Origin: an uncultured Neomegalonema sp.
Lineage (GTDB): Bacteria > Pseudomonadota > Alphaproteobacteria > Rhodobacterales > Rhodobacteraceae
NCBI GenBank assembly: GCA_937928005.1
Contig: CALFVD010000102.1
Coordinates: forward strand, 1 to 64,000
Direction of reading: 5' to 3'
DNA: 64,000 nt
In this document: positions 18,309 to 27,576 of the stretch, piece after piece
How the letters are laid out: every line of letters starts with the position of its first letter
Numbering within the stretch: the stretch's first letter is position 1
Made by a program: the position numbers and the translations under genes
Notes under the pieces: generated by a model
The model's database searches: none
Told to the model about the DNA's origin: nothing
Seen by the model: only the letters and a program-made list of their open reading frames with translations

Positions 18309-19196
18309 TCGCGTCGGTACAGGCTCGTCACCGCGATAATCGTAGAAACCGCGCCCGGTCTTGCGTCCTAGCCAGCCCGCTTCGACGTATTTCACCAATA
18401 ATGGGCAGGGGCGGTACTTGGTATCGGCCAGCCCATCATGCAGCACGTTCATAATCGCCAAACAGGTATCCAGCCCGATAAAATCGGCCAGTTCCAGCGG
18501 TCCCATAGGATGGTTCGCGCCCAGCTTCAGCGCCTTGTCGATGCTCTCCACCGTACCGACACCCTCGTACAGGGTGTAGACCGCCTCGTTGATCATCGGC
18601 ACCAGCACGCGGTTGACGATGAAGGCGGGGAAGTCCTCGGCACTGGCCGCGTCCTTACCCAAGGACGCCACGACCTTGCGCATCGTGTCATAGGTCGCCT
18701 CATCGGTGGCGATGCCCCGGATCAGTTCGACCAGCTTCATCACCGGTACGGGATTCATGAAGTGGATGCCCATGAACCGCTCTGGCCGGTCGGTGACGGT
18801 GGCTAGGCGCGTAATGGAGATGGAGGAGGTATTCGACGCGAGGATCGCCCGCTCCGGCACCACCTCGACCAGCGCCTTGAAGATATCTTTCTTGAGTGCC
18901 TCAACCTCCGCCGCCGCCTCGATCACCAGATCGCAGTTAGAGAAACCGCTCAACTCGGTGATGCCCTTGATGCGGCCCATCGCGGCGGCGCTGTCTTCGG
19001 CGCTTAGAAGTTCACGATTGACCTGCCGCGCGAGGTTGCCCTCGATCACCTCCATCGCCGCGTCGATGCGCCCCTGATCCAGATCGCTGATGACCACGTT
19101 ATAGCCTGCTACGGCGAAGACATGGGCGATGCCGTTGCCCATCTGACCCGCGCCGACCACGCCGACCGTCTCGATTCCCTCAACCGGAGTGTTCAT
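18306..19196 (-). CDS. 3-hydroxybutyryl-CoA dehydrogenase
   Basis: Oxidises (S)-3-hydroxybutyryl-CoA to acetoacetyl-CoA with NAD(P), or runs in reverse, in butyrate and polyhydroxybutyrate-linked metabolism. The 296-residue protein has the NAD-binding VGVVGAGQMGNGIAHVFA, the conserved SNTSSISIT and GIHFMNPVPVMKLVE, and the C-terminal GRGFYDY. The stop codon lies inside the right end of palindrome copy 1. The upstream gap to the next minus-strand gene is about 70 bases. Confidence 0.95.
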   Translation of the reverse strand: MNTPVEGIETVGVVGAGQMGNGIAHVFAVAGYNVVISDLDQGRIDAAMEVIEGNLARQVNRELLSAEDSAAAMGRIKGITELSGFSNCDLVIEAAAEVEALKKDIFKALVEVVPERAILASNTSSISITRLATVTDRPERFMGIHFMNPVPVMKLVELIRGIATDEATYDTMRKVVASLGKDAASAEDFPAFIVNRVLVPMINEAVYTLYEGVGTVESIDKALKLGANHPMGPLELADFIGLDTCLAIMNVLHDGLADTKYRPCPLLVKYVEAGWLGRKTGRGFYDYRGDEPVPTR

Positions 19197-19269
19197 GCCG
19201 CCTCGCCTGAAATGATGTGTACGCGATGTAAGCGAGCCGGGACGGTATTGGCAAGGGTGCAGCGCACAA

Positions 19270-19824
19270 TTACCCCGCCATCTGCCATTCCTTGATCCAA
19301 TCTTGCGGGGAAAGGAGCATAATGACGTTCAGCGTCAGGCCGTCGCGGATGAAATACCCAACGATCAACTCCGCCGCCACGAACAACAATACGCTAACCC
19401 AAACAGGTAGTACGCGGGCGAGAGCGAACCCCACCCACATCCACGCCAGATCGGCCATCGAGTTCAGCACACTGTCGCCATAGTAATCGAGCGCGATGGT
19501 CGCTTCGCGATACCGTTCGATCACCGCATCGGTGTTCTCGGCAATTTCCCAAGCCGCCTCGATTACCGTAGCGATGACGAGGCGGGTGCCAAGGCTGGCC
19601 CGTCGCATGATCAGCCACAGGAAGGCATAGAACACCAGCCCATGCAGGATATGGCTAGGCGTGTACCAATCCGCGATATGCTGCGAATTTTCCGACGATA
19701 CCGTCTCGCCATGCCAGAATTTGACATACCCACATTCGCAGATCGGGTTGCGCCCCATCCATAGCAAAATCGCCGCTGTCAGAACGGCGATGCCGAGCGC
19801 AATGATCCACGAACGCGCACTCAT
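19270..19824 (-). CDS. UPF0314 (DUF2585) membrane protein
   Basis: A 184-residue inner-membrane protein with about four or five hydrophobic segments. It fits the UPF0314/DUF2585 family found in alphaproteobacteria: GRNPICECGYVKFWHG near the N-terminus, then SQHIADWYTPSHILHG, EAAWEIAENTD and the YYGDSVLNSMAD motif. No function is established. It follows the membrane-protein gene at 19826 with no real gap, so the two are probably one operon. Confidence 0.9.
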   Translation of the reverse strand: MSARSWIIALGIAVLTAAILLWMGRNPICECGYVKFWHGETVSSENSQHIADWYTPSHILHGLVFYAFLWLIMRRASLGTRLVIATVIEAAWEIAENTDAVIERYREATIALDYYGDSVLNSMADLAWMWVGFALARVLPVWVSVLLFVAAELIVGYFIRDGLTLNVIMLLSPQDWIKEWQMAG

Positions 19825-19825
19825 G

Positions 19826-20329
19826 CTAAACGTATCTTCCCTGACGCATCACCGCCGCCAGCACGAGGCCATAGATGACGTGGCCCACCAGCGCGACCCA
19901 TGTCAGTTGCGTGAAGCCGAGAAACGGCGGGTTTCCAGACACCAGATGCGCCATTCCATAAAGCGCAAAAGCCCAGATCACGACGCCAAAAACGATACCC
20001 GTTACGTACCAATGCAGGTCTGGCACAATCAACCGACTGATAGGCCGCGCCAGCAATACGTATCCTAATGGATAACCGATAATGCCCATCGCGTAATGCG
20101 CAATATGCCCATATTTCGTGTATTCTTCGCCAAACAAGACGCCGATAGATTGCGTAGCAAGCGGTACAGGGGCCAACTTCGCATAGCCCGCTTCGGGGCT
20201 GTAGATCTGGCCAAACGCATCAAAGGCGGCCAAGGCGCAGAGGCCACCGATAATCATCATCAAGACGATACCAAGGAATGTTTCGTCATTCTCGTATTCG
20301 TCGTCGTAGCCGTATGTATCCCCGCGCAT
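19826..20329 (-). CDS. Membrane protein of unknown function
   Basis: A 167-residue protein with an acidic, Tyr-rich N-terminus (GDTYGYDDEYENDE) and four hydrophobic segments. Between the first two lies a loop with QIYSPEAGYAKL, followed by GHIAHYAMGIIGYPLGYVLL. I do not recognise the family. It is co-directional with and directly next to the UPF0314 gene, so a joint role in the membrane is possible. Confidence 0.7.
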   Translation of the reverse strand: MRGDTYGYDDEYENDETFLGIVLMMIIGGLCALAAFDAFGQIYSPEAGYAKLAPVPLATQSIGVLFGEEYTKYGHIAHYAMGIIGYPLGYVLLARPISRLIVPDLHWYVTGIVFGVVIWAFALYGMAHLVSGNPPFLGFTQLTWVALVGHVIYGLVLAAVMRQGRYV

Positions 20330-20473
20330 ATTCGCGCTCCCTTTGTGTACTTAACCCCGCCCCTACCTATGCGCAGGAACCGTTACGGATCAAGCCACTT
20401 CGCCTTGGTGGGCTTGCCATCGCGCCTATTCATTGGGACAAGGGCTAGCCAGTTAATGCGAGAACCTCCCGCC

Positions 20474-21586
20474 ATGCGCCCTATACCCGCCTTTGCAGCC
20501 CTACCCGCATCTTTACCTGCGACCGTTCCTTTTGTCGGAGCCGAAGAGTTGGAACGGGGGCGCGGACGTCCTTTCGACACATGGCTAGGGGCAAATGAGT
20601 TAACCCTAGCCCCTTCTCCCTCGGTGATGGAGGCGGTGGCACGGGCGGCGCATGAAGGGGCATCGTATTATCCCGACGCCCCCTCCCATGCCCTGAGAGA
20701 GGCGCTGGCGGCCCATCACGGCGTGGCGATGGATCAAGTGTTGGCCGGGGAAGGCATTGACGGGTTGCTTGGGTTAGCCGTGCGGTTATTCCTAAACCCC
20801 GGAGATGTAGTCGTTACGTCGCTCGGAGCGTATCCGACCTTCAACTACCATGTCGCAGGATTCGGCGGCGTGTTGGAAGCTGTGCCCTATGCGGGCGACC
20901 ACGAGGACGTGGATGGTTTGGCCGCACGCGTGCAGGAAACCGGGGCGCGGCTCGTATATTTGTCAAACCCCGACAACCCGATGGGAAGTTGGGTTTCCCA
21001 TGCCGATGTCGAACGCCTAATCGACGCTGTGCCGGGCGATTGCGTCGTCTTGCTGGATGAAGCCTATGGTGAGTTTCACACCGACCCAGCGGCCCGCACA
21101 CCACGCGGCTATACCCGTCCAAACCTGCTACGGCTAGGCACGTTCTCCAAGGCTTATGGGCTGGCGGGATTACGTGTAGGGTATGCGCTGGGACCGGCGG
21201 CGCTGATCGCTGGGTTCGACCGTATCCGTAACCATTTCGGTGTCAATCGACTGGCGCAGGCGGCGGGGATCGCGGCGCTGGCAGACGACGCGCATCTGTC
21301 CAGAACATTAGCCACCATCGCAGCGGGGCGCGAGCGGCTGGCCGATATTGCCCGTGCAAGCGGCGTGACCCCCCTGCCCTCGGCCACGAATTTCGTGACC
21401 GTGGATTGCGGGCACAATGGGGATTATGCCCGCCGGGTGTTGCGCGAAATGCTCGCCCGCGATGTCTTTATCCGAATGCCCGGCCCCACCCCCCTCGACC
21501 GCTGCATCCGCATCAGCGTGGGGACAGATACCGAATTGGACCTCGTAGCGGCGGCGTTGCCGGAGGCGCTGGCGGCGGCGAATTGA
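20474..21586 (+). CDS. HisC-like PLP-dependent aminotransferase
   Basis: A fold-type I aminotransferase of about 370 residues, related to histidinol-phosphate aminotransferase. Signs are the N-terminal LGANELTLAPSPSV, YPDAPSHALREALAAHHGV, the substrate-loop YLSNPDNPMGSW, VVLLDEAYGEF, the PLP lysine in LRLGTFSKAYGLAGLRVGYALG, and the phosphate-binding IRISVGT near the end. The start is uncertain: ATG at 20474 lacks a clear ribosome-binding site, while ATG at 20456 (six residues longer) has AAGGG 11 bases upstream. True HisC function is not certain because it stands alone, away from his genes. Confidence 0.85.
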   Translation: MRPIPAFAALPASLPATVPFVGAEELERGRGRPFDTWLGANELTLAPSPSVMEAVARAAHEGASYYPDAPSHALREALAAHHGVAMDQVLAGEGIDGLLGLAVRLFLNPGDVVVTSLGAYPTFNYHVAGFGGVLEAVPYAGDHEDVDGLAARVQETGARLVYLSNPDNPMGSWVSHADVERLIDAVPGDCVVLLDEAYGEFHTDPAARTPRGYTRPNLLRLGTFSKAYGLAGLRVGYALGPAALIAGFDRIRNHFGVNRLAQAAGIAALADDAHLSRTLATIAAGRERLADIARASGVTPLPSATNFVTVDCGHNGDYARRVLREMLARDVFIRMPGPTPLDRCIRISVGTDTELDLVAAALPEALAAAN

Positions 21587-21660
21587 GTATGCCTTTGTTT
21601 TGCTATGTTTCTCTGCCCATCTTGCTCATCGTAGTAAAGTCATTCAGCAGGGGAAATAGA

Positions 21661-21930
21661 ATGGTTGGTTTAAAAACATATTCCAAGGAAGACTGGGAGC
21701 CTATTGCCAGTGAGCATTCCGGCAAGACCCCGCGCTCCACTTTCGATAAATATGACAGTGAAAGTGAGTATGACGATCATACTGTAACACGCGGTATTCA
21801 GGATGTACCCGGCAGCGGTGGCGCGACTCAAGTTTCACAATCTGGATTTCTCGAAGACCCCAATGGCAAAGTAATAGCTGGAGCGAAGGATATTCCGCGC
21901 GACGTGGAAGATCGAAAGGCTAAGTCCTGA
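21661..21930 (+). CDS. Small hydrophilic protein of unknown function
   Basis: An 89-residue acidic, Ser/Asp-rich protein (KYDSESEYDDHTVTRG) with no hydrophobic segment. AGGGGAA lies about 6 bases before the ATG, which supports this start. An in-frame ATG at 21589 would add a hydrophobic 24-residue head but has no ribosome-binding site. It converges with the GNAT gene, whose stop lies 3 bases away. I recognise no family. Confidence 0.55.
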   Translation: MVGLKTYSKEDWEPIASEHSGKTPRSTFDKYDSESEYDDHTVTRGIQDVPGSGGATQVSQSGFLEDPNGKVIAGAKDIPRDVEDRKAKS

Positions 21931-21933
21931 CGC

Positions 21934-22365
21934 TCACACTGCCTTCCTGAAATACACTCGATCGAAGCCGTCCTCCATTCGCCGATCCGTTTGCACATAT
22001 CCCAATTGTGGATAGATCAACAGGTTCTCAGTCATCTTCGTATTGGTATAAAGCACGACCGAATCGAAGCCTTGTCGTGCTGCCTCTGCTTCACAGAAGG
22101 CGACCAATGCGCGGCCAAAGCCACGCCCGGCGAAATCAGGATGGACAGCGACGTTCTCCAGCAGCATCGCGCCATCATTCGGGTAGAATACGATAAACCC
22201 TTCGCTCCCCTCCGTCACCCAAACACACCCAACTGCGATCTGCGCCCCAAAATCTGCAACCATCGGAGCAGGTTCTCTTTCCATTACAGCGATGTAGCGG
22301 GTATAGGCGGCGCGCGCCACGGTGCGGATACGCGCCTCGTCTTCTGGTATCGCCGCTCGGATCAT
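21934..22365 (-). CDS. GNAT-family N-acetyltransferase
   Basis: A 143-residue acetyl-CoA-dependent transferase. The fold is shown by LLENVAVHPDFAGRGFGRALVAFCEAEAARQG, with the acetyl-CoA loop RGFGRA, and the later LYTNTKMTENLLIYPQLGY. The start at 22365 is favoured because GAGGGG lies 5 bases before it; an ATG 15 bases upstream lies before that site. The substrate is unknown. It is divergent from bdhA, with the promoters in about 70 bases. Confidence 0.88.
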   Translation of the reverse strand: MIRAAIPEDEARIRTVARAAYTRYIAVMEREPAPMVADFGAQIAVGCVWVTEGSEGFIVFYPNDGAMLLENVAVHPDFAGRGFGRALVAFCEAEAARQGFDSVVLYTNTKMTENLLIYPQLGYVQTDRRMEDGFDRVYFRKAV

Positions 22366-22433
22366 GCTGCCCCTCGCCATTCATTGTGCACTGCACTATA
22401 TCTGCGCAAAATGTAGAGTTGAAAGGAATTTCC

Positions 22434-23222
22434 ATGCTCAAGGGCAAAACCGCCATCGTCACCGGCTCCACCAGCGGCATCGGCCTCGGCATCGCGCGGG
22501 TGCTGGCGTCGAAGGGCTGCAAAGTCGCCATCAATGACCACACCCATTCCGATGAGGCAAAGAAAGTCGCCGCTGATCTAGCCGCCGAGACCGGGGTAGA
22601 GGTCGCCTATGTCGGGGCGGATATGTCAAAGGCGGAAGACTGCGCCAATCTCGTCGCGGAGGCGGAAAAGACACTCGGCCCCGTCGATATCCTCGTCAAT
22701 AATGCGGGTATCCAGCATGTCGAGAAGATCGAGGATTTCCCCGACCGCATGTGGAATGCGATCATTGCGATCAATCTCTCCTCAGCCTTTCACACCACCA
22801 AGGCCGTTATGGCGGGGATGAAGGCGCGCGGACATGGCCGGATCGTCAACATCGCCTCGGCCCATGGCCTGACCGCCTCGCCCTATAAAAGCGCCTATGT
22901 CGCCGCGAAGCATGGAGTTGTTGGCCTTTCCAAAGTCACGGCGCTGGAGGGGGCGGCGGCGAAGGTGGATGTCACCTGCAACGCAGTTTGCCCCGGTTAT
23001 GTCTGGACACCATTGGTCGAGGCGCAACTTGAAGATCAGATGAAGGCCAATAACATGACCAAGGATGAGGTAATCGATCAGGTCATGCTGACCCGTACCC
23101 CCACCCGCGAATTCGCCACCGTTGAACAGATCGGCGAAGCGACAGCGTTCCTATGCTCGGATGCGGCGGCGCAGATCACCGGCACGACTCTATCGGTCGA
23201 TGGCGGCTGGACGGCGATGTAA
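22434..23222 (+). CDS. bdhA: D-beta-hydroxybutyrate dehydrogenase
   Basis: An NAD-dependent SDR enzyme interconverting D-3-hydroxybutyrate and acetoacetate, in the mobilisation of polyhydroxybutyrate. The 262-residue protein shows TGSTSGIGLGIA, NNAG in ILVNNAGIQHVE, the catalytic Ser and Tyr-x3-Lys in IVNIASAHGL and SAYVAAKHGVVG, and the family-typical PGYVWTPLVEAQL. GAAAGGAA precedes the ATG. With the 3-hydroxybutyryl-CoA dehydrogenase at 18306, the window holds two steps of C4 hydroxyacid metabolism. Confidence 0.96.
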   Translation: MLKGKTAIVTGSTSGIGLGIARVLASKGCKVAINDHTHSDEAKKVAADLAAETGVEVAYVGADMSKAEDCANLVAEAEKTLGPVDILVNNAGIQHVEKIEDFPDRMWNAIIAINLSSAFHTTKAVMAGMKARGHGRIVNIASAHGLTASPYKSAYVAAKHGVVGLSKVTALEGAAAKVDVTCNAVCPGYVWTPLVEAQLEDQMKANNMTKDEVIDQVMLTRTPTREFATVEQIGEATAFLCSDAAAQITGTTLSVDGGWTAM

Positions 23223-23285
23223 CGCGCGCCACTTGAATGGGGTCGGCGGCATCCGTCGCCGCTTTCCTCATTCGGGCGATACACC

Positions 23286-23897
23286 ATGAAAACACTTGCC
23301 GCATTGGTCTTTCCGGGTTTTCAGACGCTCGACCTCTTCGGGCCGCTCGAAATACTTGGCGACCACGATGTCGGCTCGGTCGATATCAAGATCGTCGCCG
23401 AAACGATGGACCCCGTACCCAGCTATCACGGTTTTCGCACCTGCGTGGACCGGACTCTGGCCGATGGGGCCGATTACGATCTGATCATGATCCCCGGCGG
23501 CGATTCCGCGCCGCTGGCAGAACGGAACGCAGCCATCGAGGGGTGGATCGTCGCGGCGTCCGCCAATGCCGAATATGTCATGGCCGTCTGCACCGGCACC
23601 GTACTGCTGGCCACGACCGGCCTGCTCGATGGGCGGCGGGCGACGACCAACAAGAAGGATTACACCGCCACCATCCCCTACGGCCCAAATGTCAACTGGG
23701 TGCCGCAGGCGCGATGGGTCGAAGACGGGAAATTCTTCACGTCATCGGGCGTCTCGGCGGGGATCGACATGAGCTTGGCGGTCATGGCGAAATTGTTTGG
23801 GGAAGAGGCGGCGGAGGCCATCGCCATCGGCACGGAATACGACTGGCACCGCGACCCCGACTGGGACCCCTTCGCGAAGTTGGCGGGGCTTGTTTGA
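23286..23897 (+). CDS. DJ-1/PfpI family protein
   Basis: A 203-residue protein of the class I glutamine amidotransferase-like fold. The nucleophile-elbow cysteine is C102 in MAVCTGTVLLATTG, and the N-terminal acid is E22 in LDLFGPLEIL. It resembles the DJ-1-like half of AraC-type regulators but has no DNA-binding domain. The activity is open: glyoxalase, hydratase or chaperone roles are all known in the superfamily. It lies 63 bases after bdhA and may be co-transcribed. Confidence 0.9.
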   Translation: MKTLAALVFPGFQTLDLFGPLEILGDHDVGSVDIKIVAETMDPVPSYHGFRTCVDRTLADGADYDLIMIPGGDSAPLAERNAAIEGWIVAASANAEYVMAVCTGTVLLATTGLLDGRRATTNKKDYTATIPYGPNVNWVPQARWVEDGKFFTSSGVSAGIDMSLAVMAKLFGEEAAEAIAIGTEYDWHRDPDWDPFAKLAGLV

Positions 23898-23903
23898 GAG
23901 AGA

Positions 23904-24485
23904 TCAAACATGCGCATAAAGCCGCTGGGGCGGGATGTGTAGGCGGGCTTTCTCGCCCACTGCGATCTCGCCTGTGCGTTCGACCCAGGCGGTGACGCCC
24001 CGGCGGCCCATCGCCTTCTTCGCGAACGTCATCCCTTTGCCGGGGCGATGCGCCTCGATTGCCTCCGCCGCGAACCGGCAGGGCGCGTTCTCCATATCCA
24101 CGGTCAGGGACACGCCGCCCTCAAAAACCAGCCGCGACGAGGGCGGAATGGTCGTAAAATCGGGGATGCCCTTCAGAACCACGTTCGCCCCAATCCAGCG
24201 CGGGTCGATGGTGTCGATCCCCATATCGGCGGCGATGGCGTCTAGTTCCTCGACGGAGAGAACACAGATTTGCCGCACGTTTCGGATTTCGGCCCCGCGC
24301 GGATATTGCAGCTTCATCCGCGAACAGGAGGGCCGCGTCAGCCCGCCATGCGCCTCACCCTCGAACCCGTCATACCCCGCGTACACGCGATCCATGCTGC
24401 GGCTCGCCATGCCGTCATCACGATCCGAATTGACGTAGAGACCGCATGTCTCGCCGTAATGATCGGTGGGCATCAGGATGGGCAT
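23904..24485 (-). CDS. MOSC-domain protein
   Basis: A 193-residue MOSC-fold protein, related to the C-terminal part of molybdenum-cofactor sulfurases and to YiiM/mARC-type proteins. The C-terminal region carries the conserved cysteine in DMENAPCRF, after RWIGANVVLKGI and before GRRGVTAWVERTG. It probably handles molybdenum cofactor or a sulfur transfer, by family analogy only. It converges on the DJ-1 gene with 6 bases between. Confidence 0.88.
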   Translation of the reverse strand: MPILMPTDHYGETCGLYVNSDRDDGMASRSMDRVYAGYDGFEGEAHGGLTRPSCSRMKLQYPRGAEIRNVRQICVLSVEELDAIAADMGIDTIDPRWIGANVVLKGIPDFTTIPPSSRLVFEGGVSLTVDMENAPCRFAAEAIEAHRPGKGMTFAKKAMGRRGVTAWVERTGEIAVGEKARLHIPPQRLYAHV

Positions 24486-24580
24486 GGCGTCGGCTCCGGG
24501 CTGGTGTGAACTGTCAGCCTAGGGCGAACGCGCCCGCCGGTCTATTCACAAGACGTGGGGGCAAAGATGCCGGATCGTGA

Positions 24581-25315
24581 TCAAATTGGCGGCGGAGCAA
24601 GGCGGTCGTAGCGTCCGGGCAGGGGGCGCGGGTCCGCTGGGCGATCCATCGCCGGGTCATGCACGAGGCGCAGCTCCAGTATAACAGCGGCGGCATAATC
24701 GCGCTTGATGGACTTCGCCGTGCCAAACCGCTGATCTGATTCCCCCGTCAGGCCCGTTACCCCCGCACCCAGCCGATCACGGGGCGGGGATGTTTTGCTC
24801 CTTTGGGTATGCGGGGCCGCATAGGACCGGGCAGCGCCCGATATCGAATCCTCCGCAAACATTTCCTGCTCCGGCGCGCTACGCGATTGCGGGAAATAGG
24901 GTGTTGGCACCGGATAGGTTCTCTCTACCTCTGGAATAAACCGCACGGAGACGCGGCCCTTATCCGACCGCCCCACCTGCGCCGACCCAACCGCATAACC
25001 ATCGGCACTATCGGCCCGATAGAAGGTGAATTGGCCGGTATCATCCGCCGGTCTGTCGATACAGGCGCTACGGCGAGGAGATAACCGCCACGTTCCCATC
25101 GGCAGGCCATCAATGCTCACCTCCGCATCCGCCGCGCGCCCGATATCACTGCGGAAGCACAGGGAATAGACCGCCCCGTGATCCATACGCACATAGCCGC
25201 GATGATCATCGGCGCGATTCTGGACGCTCAACGAAAACCCTCCGCCCGATACCGCTGATACTTGTGTGGTGAGCAGCGCGAACAGCACAGTGCTGAGAAT
25301 TGTCCTGACCTTCAT
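24581..25315 (-). CDS. Secreted protein of unknown function
   Basis: A 244-residue protein with a clear signal peptide (MKVRTILSTVLFALLTTQ, cut near VSA). Residues about 25-130 look like a compact beta-rich domain with two cysteines (SLCFRSDIG and RRSACIDRP). The rest is Pro/Ser/Arg-rich and probably disordered until a final segment with AAAVILELRLVHDP. I recognise no family. Confidence 0.65.
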   Translation of the reverse strand: MKVRTILSTVLFALLTTQVSAVSGGGFSLSVQNRADDHRGYVRMDHGAVYSLCFRSDIGRAADAEVSIDGLPMGTWRLSPRRSACIDRPADDTGQFTFYRADSADGYAVGSAQVGRSDKGRVSVRFIPEVERTYPVPTPYFPQSRSAPEQEMFAEDSISGAARSYAAPHTQRSKTSPPRDRLGAGVTGLTGESDQRFGTAKSIKRDYAAAVILELRLVHDPAMDRPADPRPLPGRYDRLAPPPI

Positions 25316-25381
25316 GGGGCGTCCTCCTGAAATCCGTCATCCCTCTTAAATGCAATCAGTATGCGGCAAGGTTAGGGCGGG

Positions 25382-26284
25382 TCACTCCTCAAATACAAAA
25401 ACCCTCGACGGGTGGATCATGCCGCCCTTGAACAGTCCCACCGCCACCGGCGCGCCGTCGAGCGCGGCCCAGCACGTCTCGCCATAGGCCAGTGATCCGC
25501 GCGCCTCGACCGGGTTGCCATTGCGTAGGCGCAGGGCTTCATCGACCATCAGATCAACACAGGGCAGATGGGCCAGTGCCGTCGCAACGGGGAGCAGCTC
25601 AACGCTCGCCTCACCCTCGCGCACCGCGTCGAGGATGCCGGGGTCGATGCCGTCATCCACATGAAATGGTCCAGTCGAGAGCCGCCGCAGCAGCGTCACA
25701 TGGCCGTAACAGCCCAGCGCCTCACCCAGATCACGGGCAATGGAGCGCACGTAGCCGCCCTTGCCGCAGGTCATTGTAAAAGTTGCATTGCTCTCGTCGC
25801 GCCCAATCAGGTTCAGCGCCGAAACCCGCAACTCCCGCGCCGCCAGTTCCGGCACTTCGCCCGCCCGCGCAAGATCATAGGCCCGTGCGCCATCGACCCG
25901 CACCGCCGAAAAGACGGGCGGCACCTGCATAATATCGCCACGAAAATCATCCAATACGCCAAGGATATCGTCTTCGGACGGGCGCAGCGCACTCTCTCGC
26001 ACCACCTCGCCTTCTAGGTCATCGGTCGCCGTTGCCGCGCCCCATACCACGGTAAACTCATAACGTTTATCGCCATCCATCACGTAAGGCACCGTCTTGG
26101 TCGCTTCACCGAAGGCCAGCGCCAACGCCCCGCTCGCCAACGGATCGAGCGTGCCTGCATGGCCCGCTTTTCGTGCCTGTAAAGCCCAACGCGCCTTGCT
26201 GACAATATCGGTCGAACCGATTCCAACCGGTTTGTCCACGACCAACCAGCCATGCACTGGATTGCCTTTCCTACGTCGTGCCAT
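25382..26284 (-). CDS. truB: tRNA pseudouridine(55) synthase
   Basis: TruB isomerises uridine 55 in the T-loop of tRNAs. The 300-residue protein carries WLVVDKPVGIGSTDIV, the catalytic aspartate D47 in GHAGTLDPLASG, the tyrosine motif KRYEFTVVWG and a C-terminal PUA-like part. The start at 26284 is set by GGGAG 8 to 9 bases upstream; an upstream in-frame codon would add 15 unconserved residues. The usual partner rpsO does not follow it. Confidence 0.96.
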   Translation of the reverse strand: MARRRKGNPVHGWLVVDKPVGIGSTDIVSKARWALQARKAGHAGTLDPLASGALALAFGEATKTVPYVMDGDKRYEFTVVWGAATATDDLEGEVVRESALRPSEDDILGVLDDFRGDIMQVPPVFSAVRVDGARAYDLARAGEVPELAARELRVSALNLIGRDESNATFTMTCGKGGYVRSIARDLGEALGCYGHVTLLRRLSTGPFHVDDGIDPGILDAVREGEASVELLPVATALAHLPCVDLMVDEALRLRNGNPVEARGSLAYGETCWAALDGAPVAVGLFKGGMIHPSRVFVFEE

Positions 26285-26418
26285 GCGATGCTCCCCCGTT
26301 GACAGGGCGCGAGGGTTAGCCGTTCCCAATGCTTAGGTCTAGCCGCGTGCATTACTTGCGATCCGCGCTTGCTACGGCTATTATCCATGCAAGGGGCAAA
26401 ATCGATACGGAGAGATCA

Positions 26419-26922
26419 ATGAATCGCGTCCAGATTACCCCCTTCGTCCTTCTCTTCGCCCTCGGTGCTTGCGCCGCAGATGGCACATTGCCGAATGGCA
26501 CAGCGGGTAATGCTTCACCAACCCCCGCATCCACCGCCAAGAACACCGCTCCCGCGTCCACCACAGGCGAAATCGTACTGGTCGAGTCCGTCGCCCCAAT
26601 CAGTCAACGCGGCGGCAATGCGGCCCTACAAATCGGATCATCAATCATCGGTGCCCTGGTCCCCGGACCATGGGGTAGCGTGGCGGGCGTCGCCAGCGGG
26701 CAGGTGGGCGGCATCGCCATGGCCAATGCTCAAACCAAGTCTTCACGCTACCATGTTCGCCTCACGGATGGGACCATCGAGACGTTCACGCAACCCAGCG
26801 CGCTGACACTAAAGGTGGGGACACCCGTGAATATACTGACCCTCGCGGATGGTAGCCGACAGATCATTCAGTCTGGCATCCCAGCACAGCCAGTTACAGA
26901 ATCGGCAACCGGCACGATCTAA
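26419..26922 (+). CDS. Small glycine-zipper lipoprotein
   Basis: A 167-residue protein with a lipoprotein signal peptide; the lipobox cysteine is in LFALGACAADG. After a Thr/Pro/Ala-rich linker comes a glycine-rich hydrophobic stretch (GSSIIGALVPGPWGSVAGVA) reminiscent of the glycine zipper of SlyB-like outer-membrane lipoproteins, then a small beta-rich end. GGAGAG precedes the ATG. It is divergent from truB. Confidence 0.75.
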   Translation: MNRVQITPFVLLFALGACAADGTLPNGTAGNASPTPASTAKNTAPASTTGEIVLVESVAPISQRGGNAALQIGSSIIGALVPGPWGSVAGVASGQVGGIAMANAQTKSSRYHVRLTDGTIETFTQPSALTLKVGTPVNILTLADGSRQIIQSGIPAQPVTESATGTI

Positions 26923-27133
26923 CGCGATTTGCGCGAATCTCTATAATGATAAGACCCCAAGAACGACCCATGGTCGATGCTCACAAGGCGTCGACTATTT
27001 TTTTGCCTAAATAATAGGCTATAAAATTTTTATGGTGTTATTTTAGTCATTCAATCTTTAAATATATAATCTCTCTTTTCCTAAATTCCATAAAAATCCT
27101 TTAATTTCAGATATATAATAACTGCTTATTAAA

Positions 27134-27150
27134 TTGGCATACTTCGTGAA
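27134..27150 (+). promoter_or_regulatory. Weak sigma-54-like site upstream of glnK
   Basis: TTGGCAT matches the -24 half of a sigma-54 promoter well, but the -12 half reads GTGA instead of TTGC. It lies 56 bases before the glnK start, where such a promoter would be expected. The upstream AT-rich stretch, from about 27000, could bend DNA or hold activator sites. The call is tentative. Confidence 0.3.
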
Positions 27151-27205
27151 AGCCCTCTCCTTGTGTAACGATCTTGGCCGTCCGGCCATCGCAAAGGGAA
27201 GCGCC

Positions 27206-27544
27206 ATGAAGCTGATCATCGCCATCATCAAACCATTCAAGCTGGAGGAGGTGCGCGAGGCACTGACCGCCATCGGCGTGCAAGGGATGCTCGTCAGCGA
27301 GGGTAAGGGGTTCGGACGCCAGAGCGGCCATACCGAAATCTATCGCGGGGCTGAATACGCCGTCACTTTCGTCCCGAAGCTGAAGCTGGAGATCGTGGTC
27401 GAAGACACCCTCGCGCCAACCGTGATCGAAGCCATCGCCACCACCGCCAAGACGGGCCGCATCGGCGACGGGAAAATCTTCACCCTTGATGTCGAACAGG
27501 CCATGCGCATCCGCACCGACGAAACCGGCATCGAGGCGCTCTAG
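27206..27544 (+). CDS. glnK: PII nitrogen-regulatory protein
   Basis: A 112-residue PII signal protein that reports nitrogen and energy status and plugs AmtB. The start follows AAAGGG. The sequence begins MKLIIAIIKPFKLEEVREAL, has the T-loop with the uridylylated tyrosine Y51 (TEIYRGAEYAV), and ends with the KTGRIGDGKIF nucleotide-binding segment. It lies 32 bases before amtB, the classic glnK-amtB pair. Confidence 0.97.
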   Translation: MKLIIAIIKPFKLEEVREALTAIGVQGMLVSEGKGFGRQSGHTEIYRGAEYAVTFVPKLKLEIVVEDTLAPTVIEAIATTAKTGRIGDGKIFTLDVEQAMRIRTDETGIEAL

Positions 27545-27576
27545 TTCCGGCCAGATTTTTCAGGAGAAACCACACG

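Noticed and set aside
23237-23995. 252-codon plus-strand frame across the DJ-1 gene
   Set aside because: It is an Arg/Gly-rich out-of-frame reading of the DJ-1 coding sequence, which has a clear nucleophile motif in its own frame.
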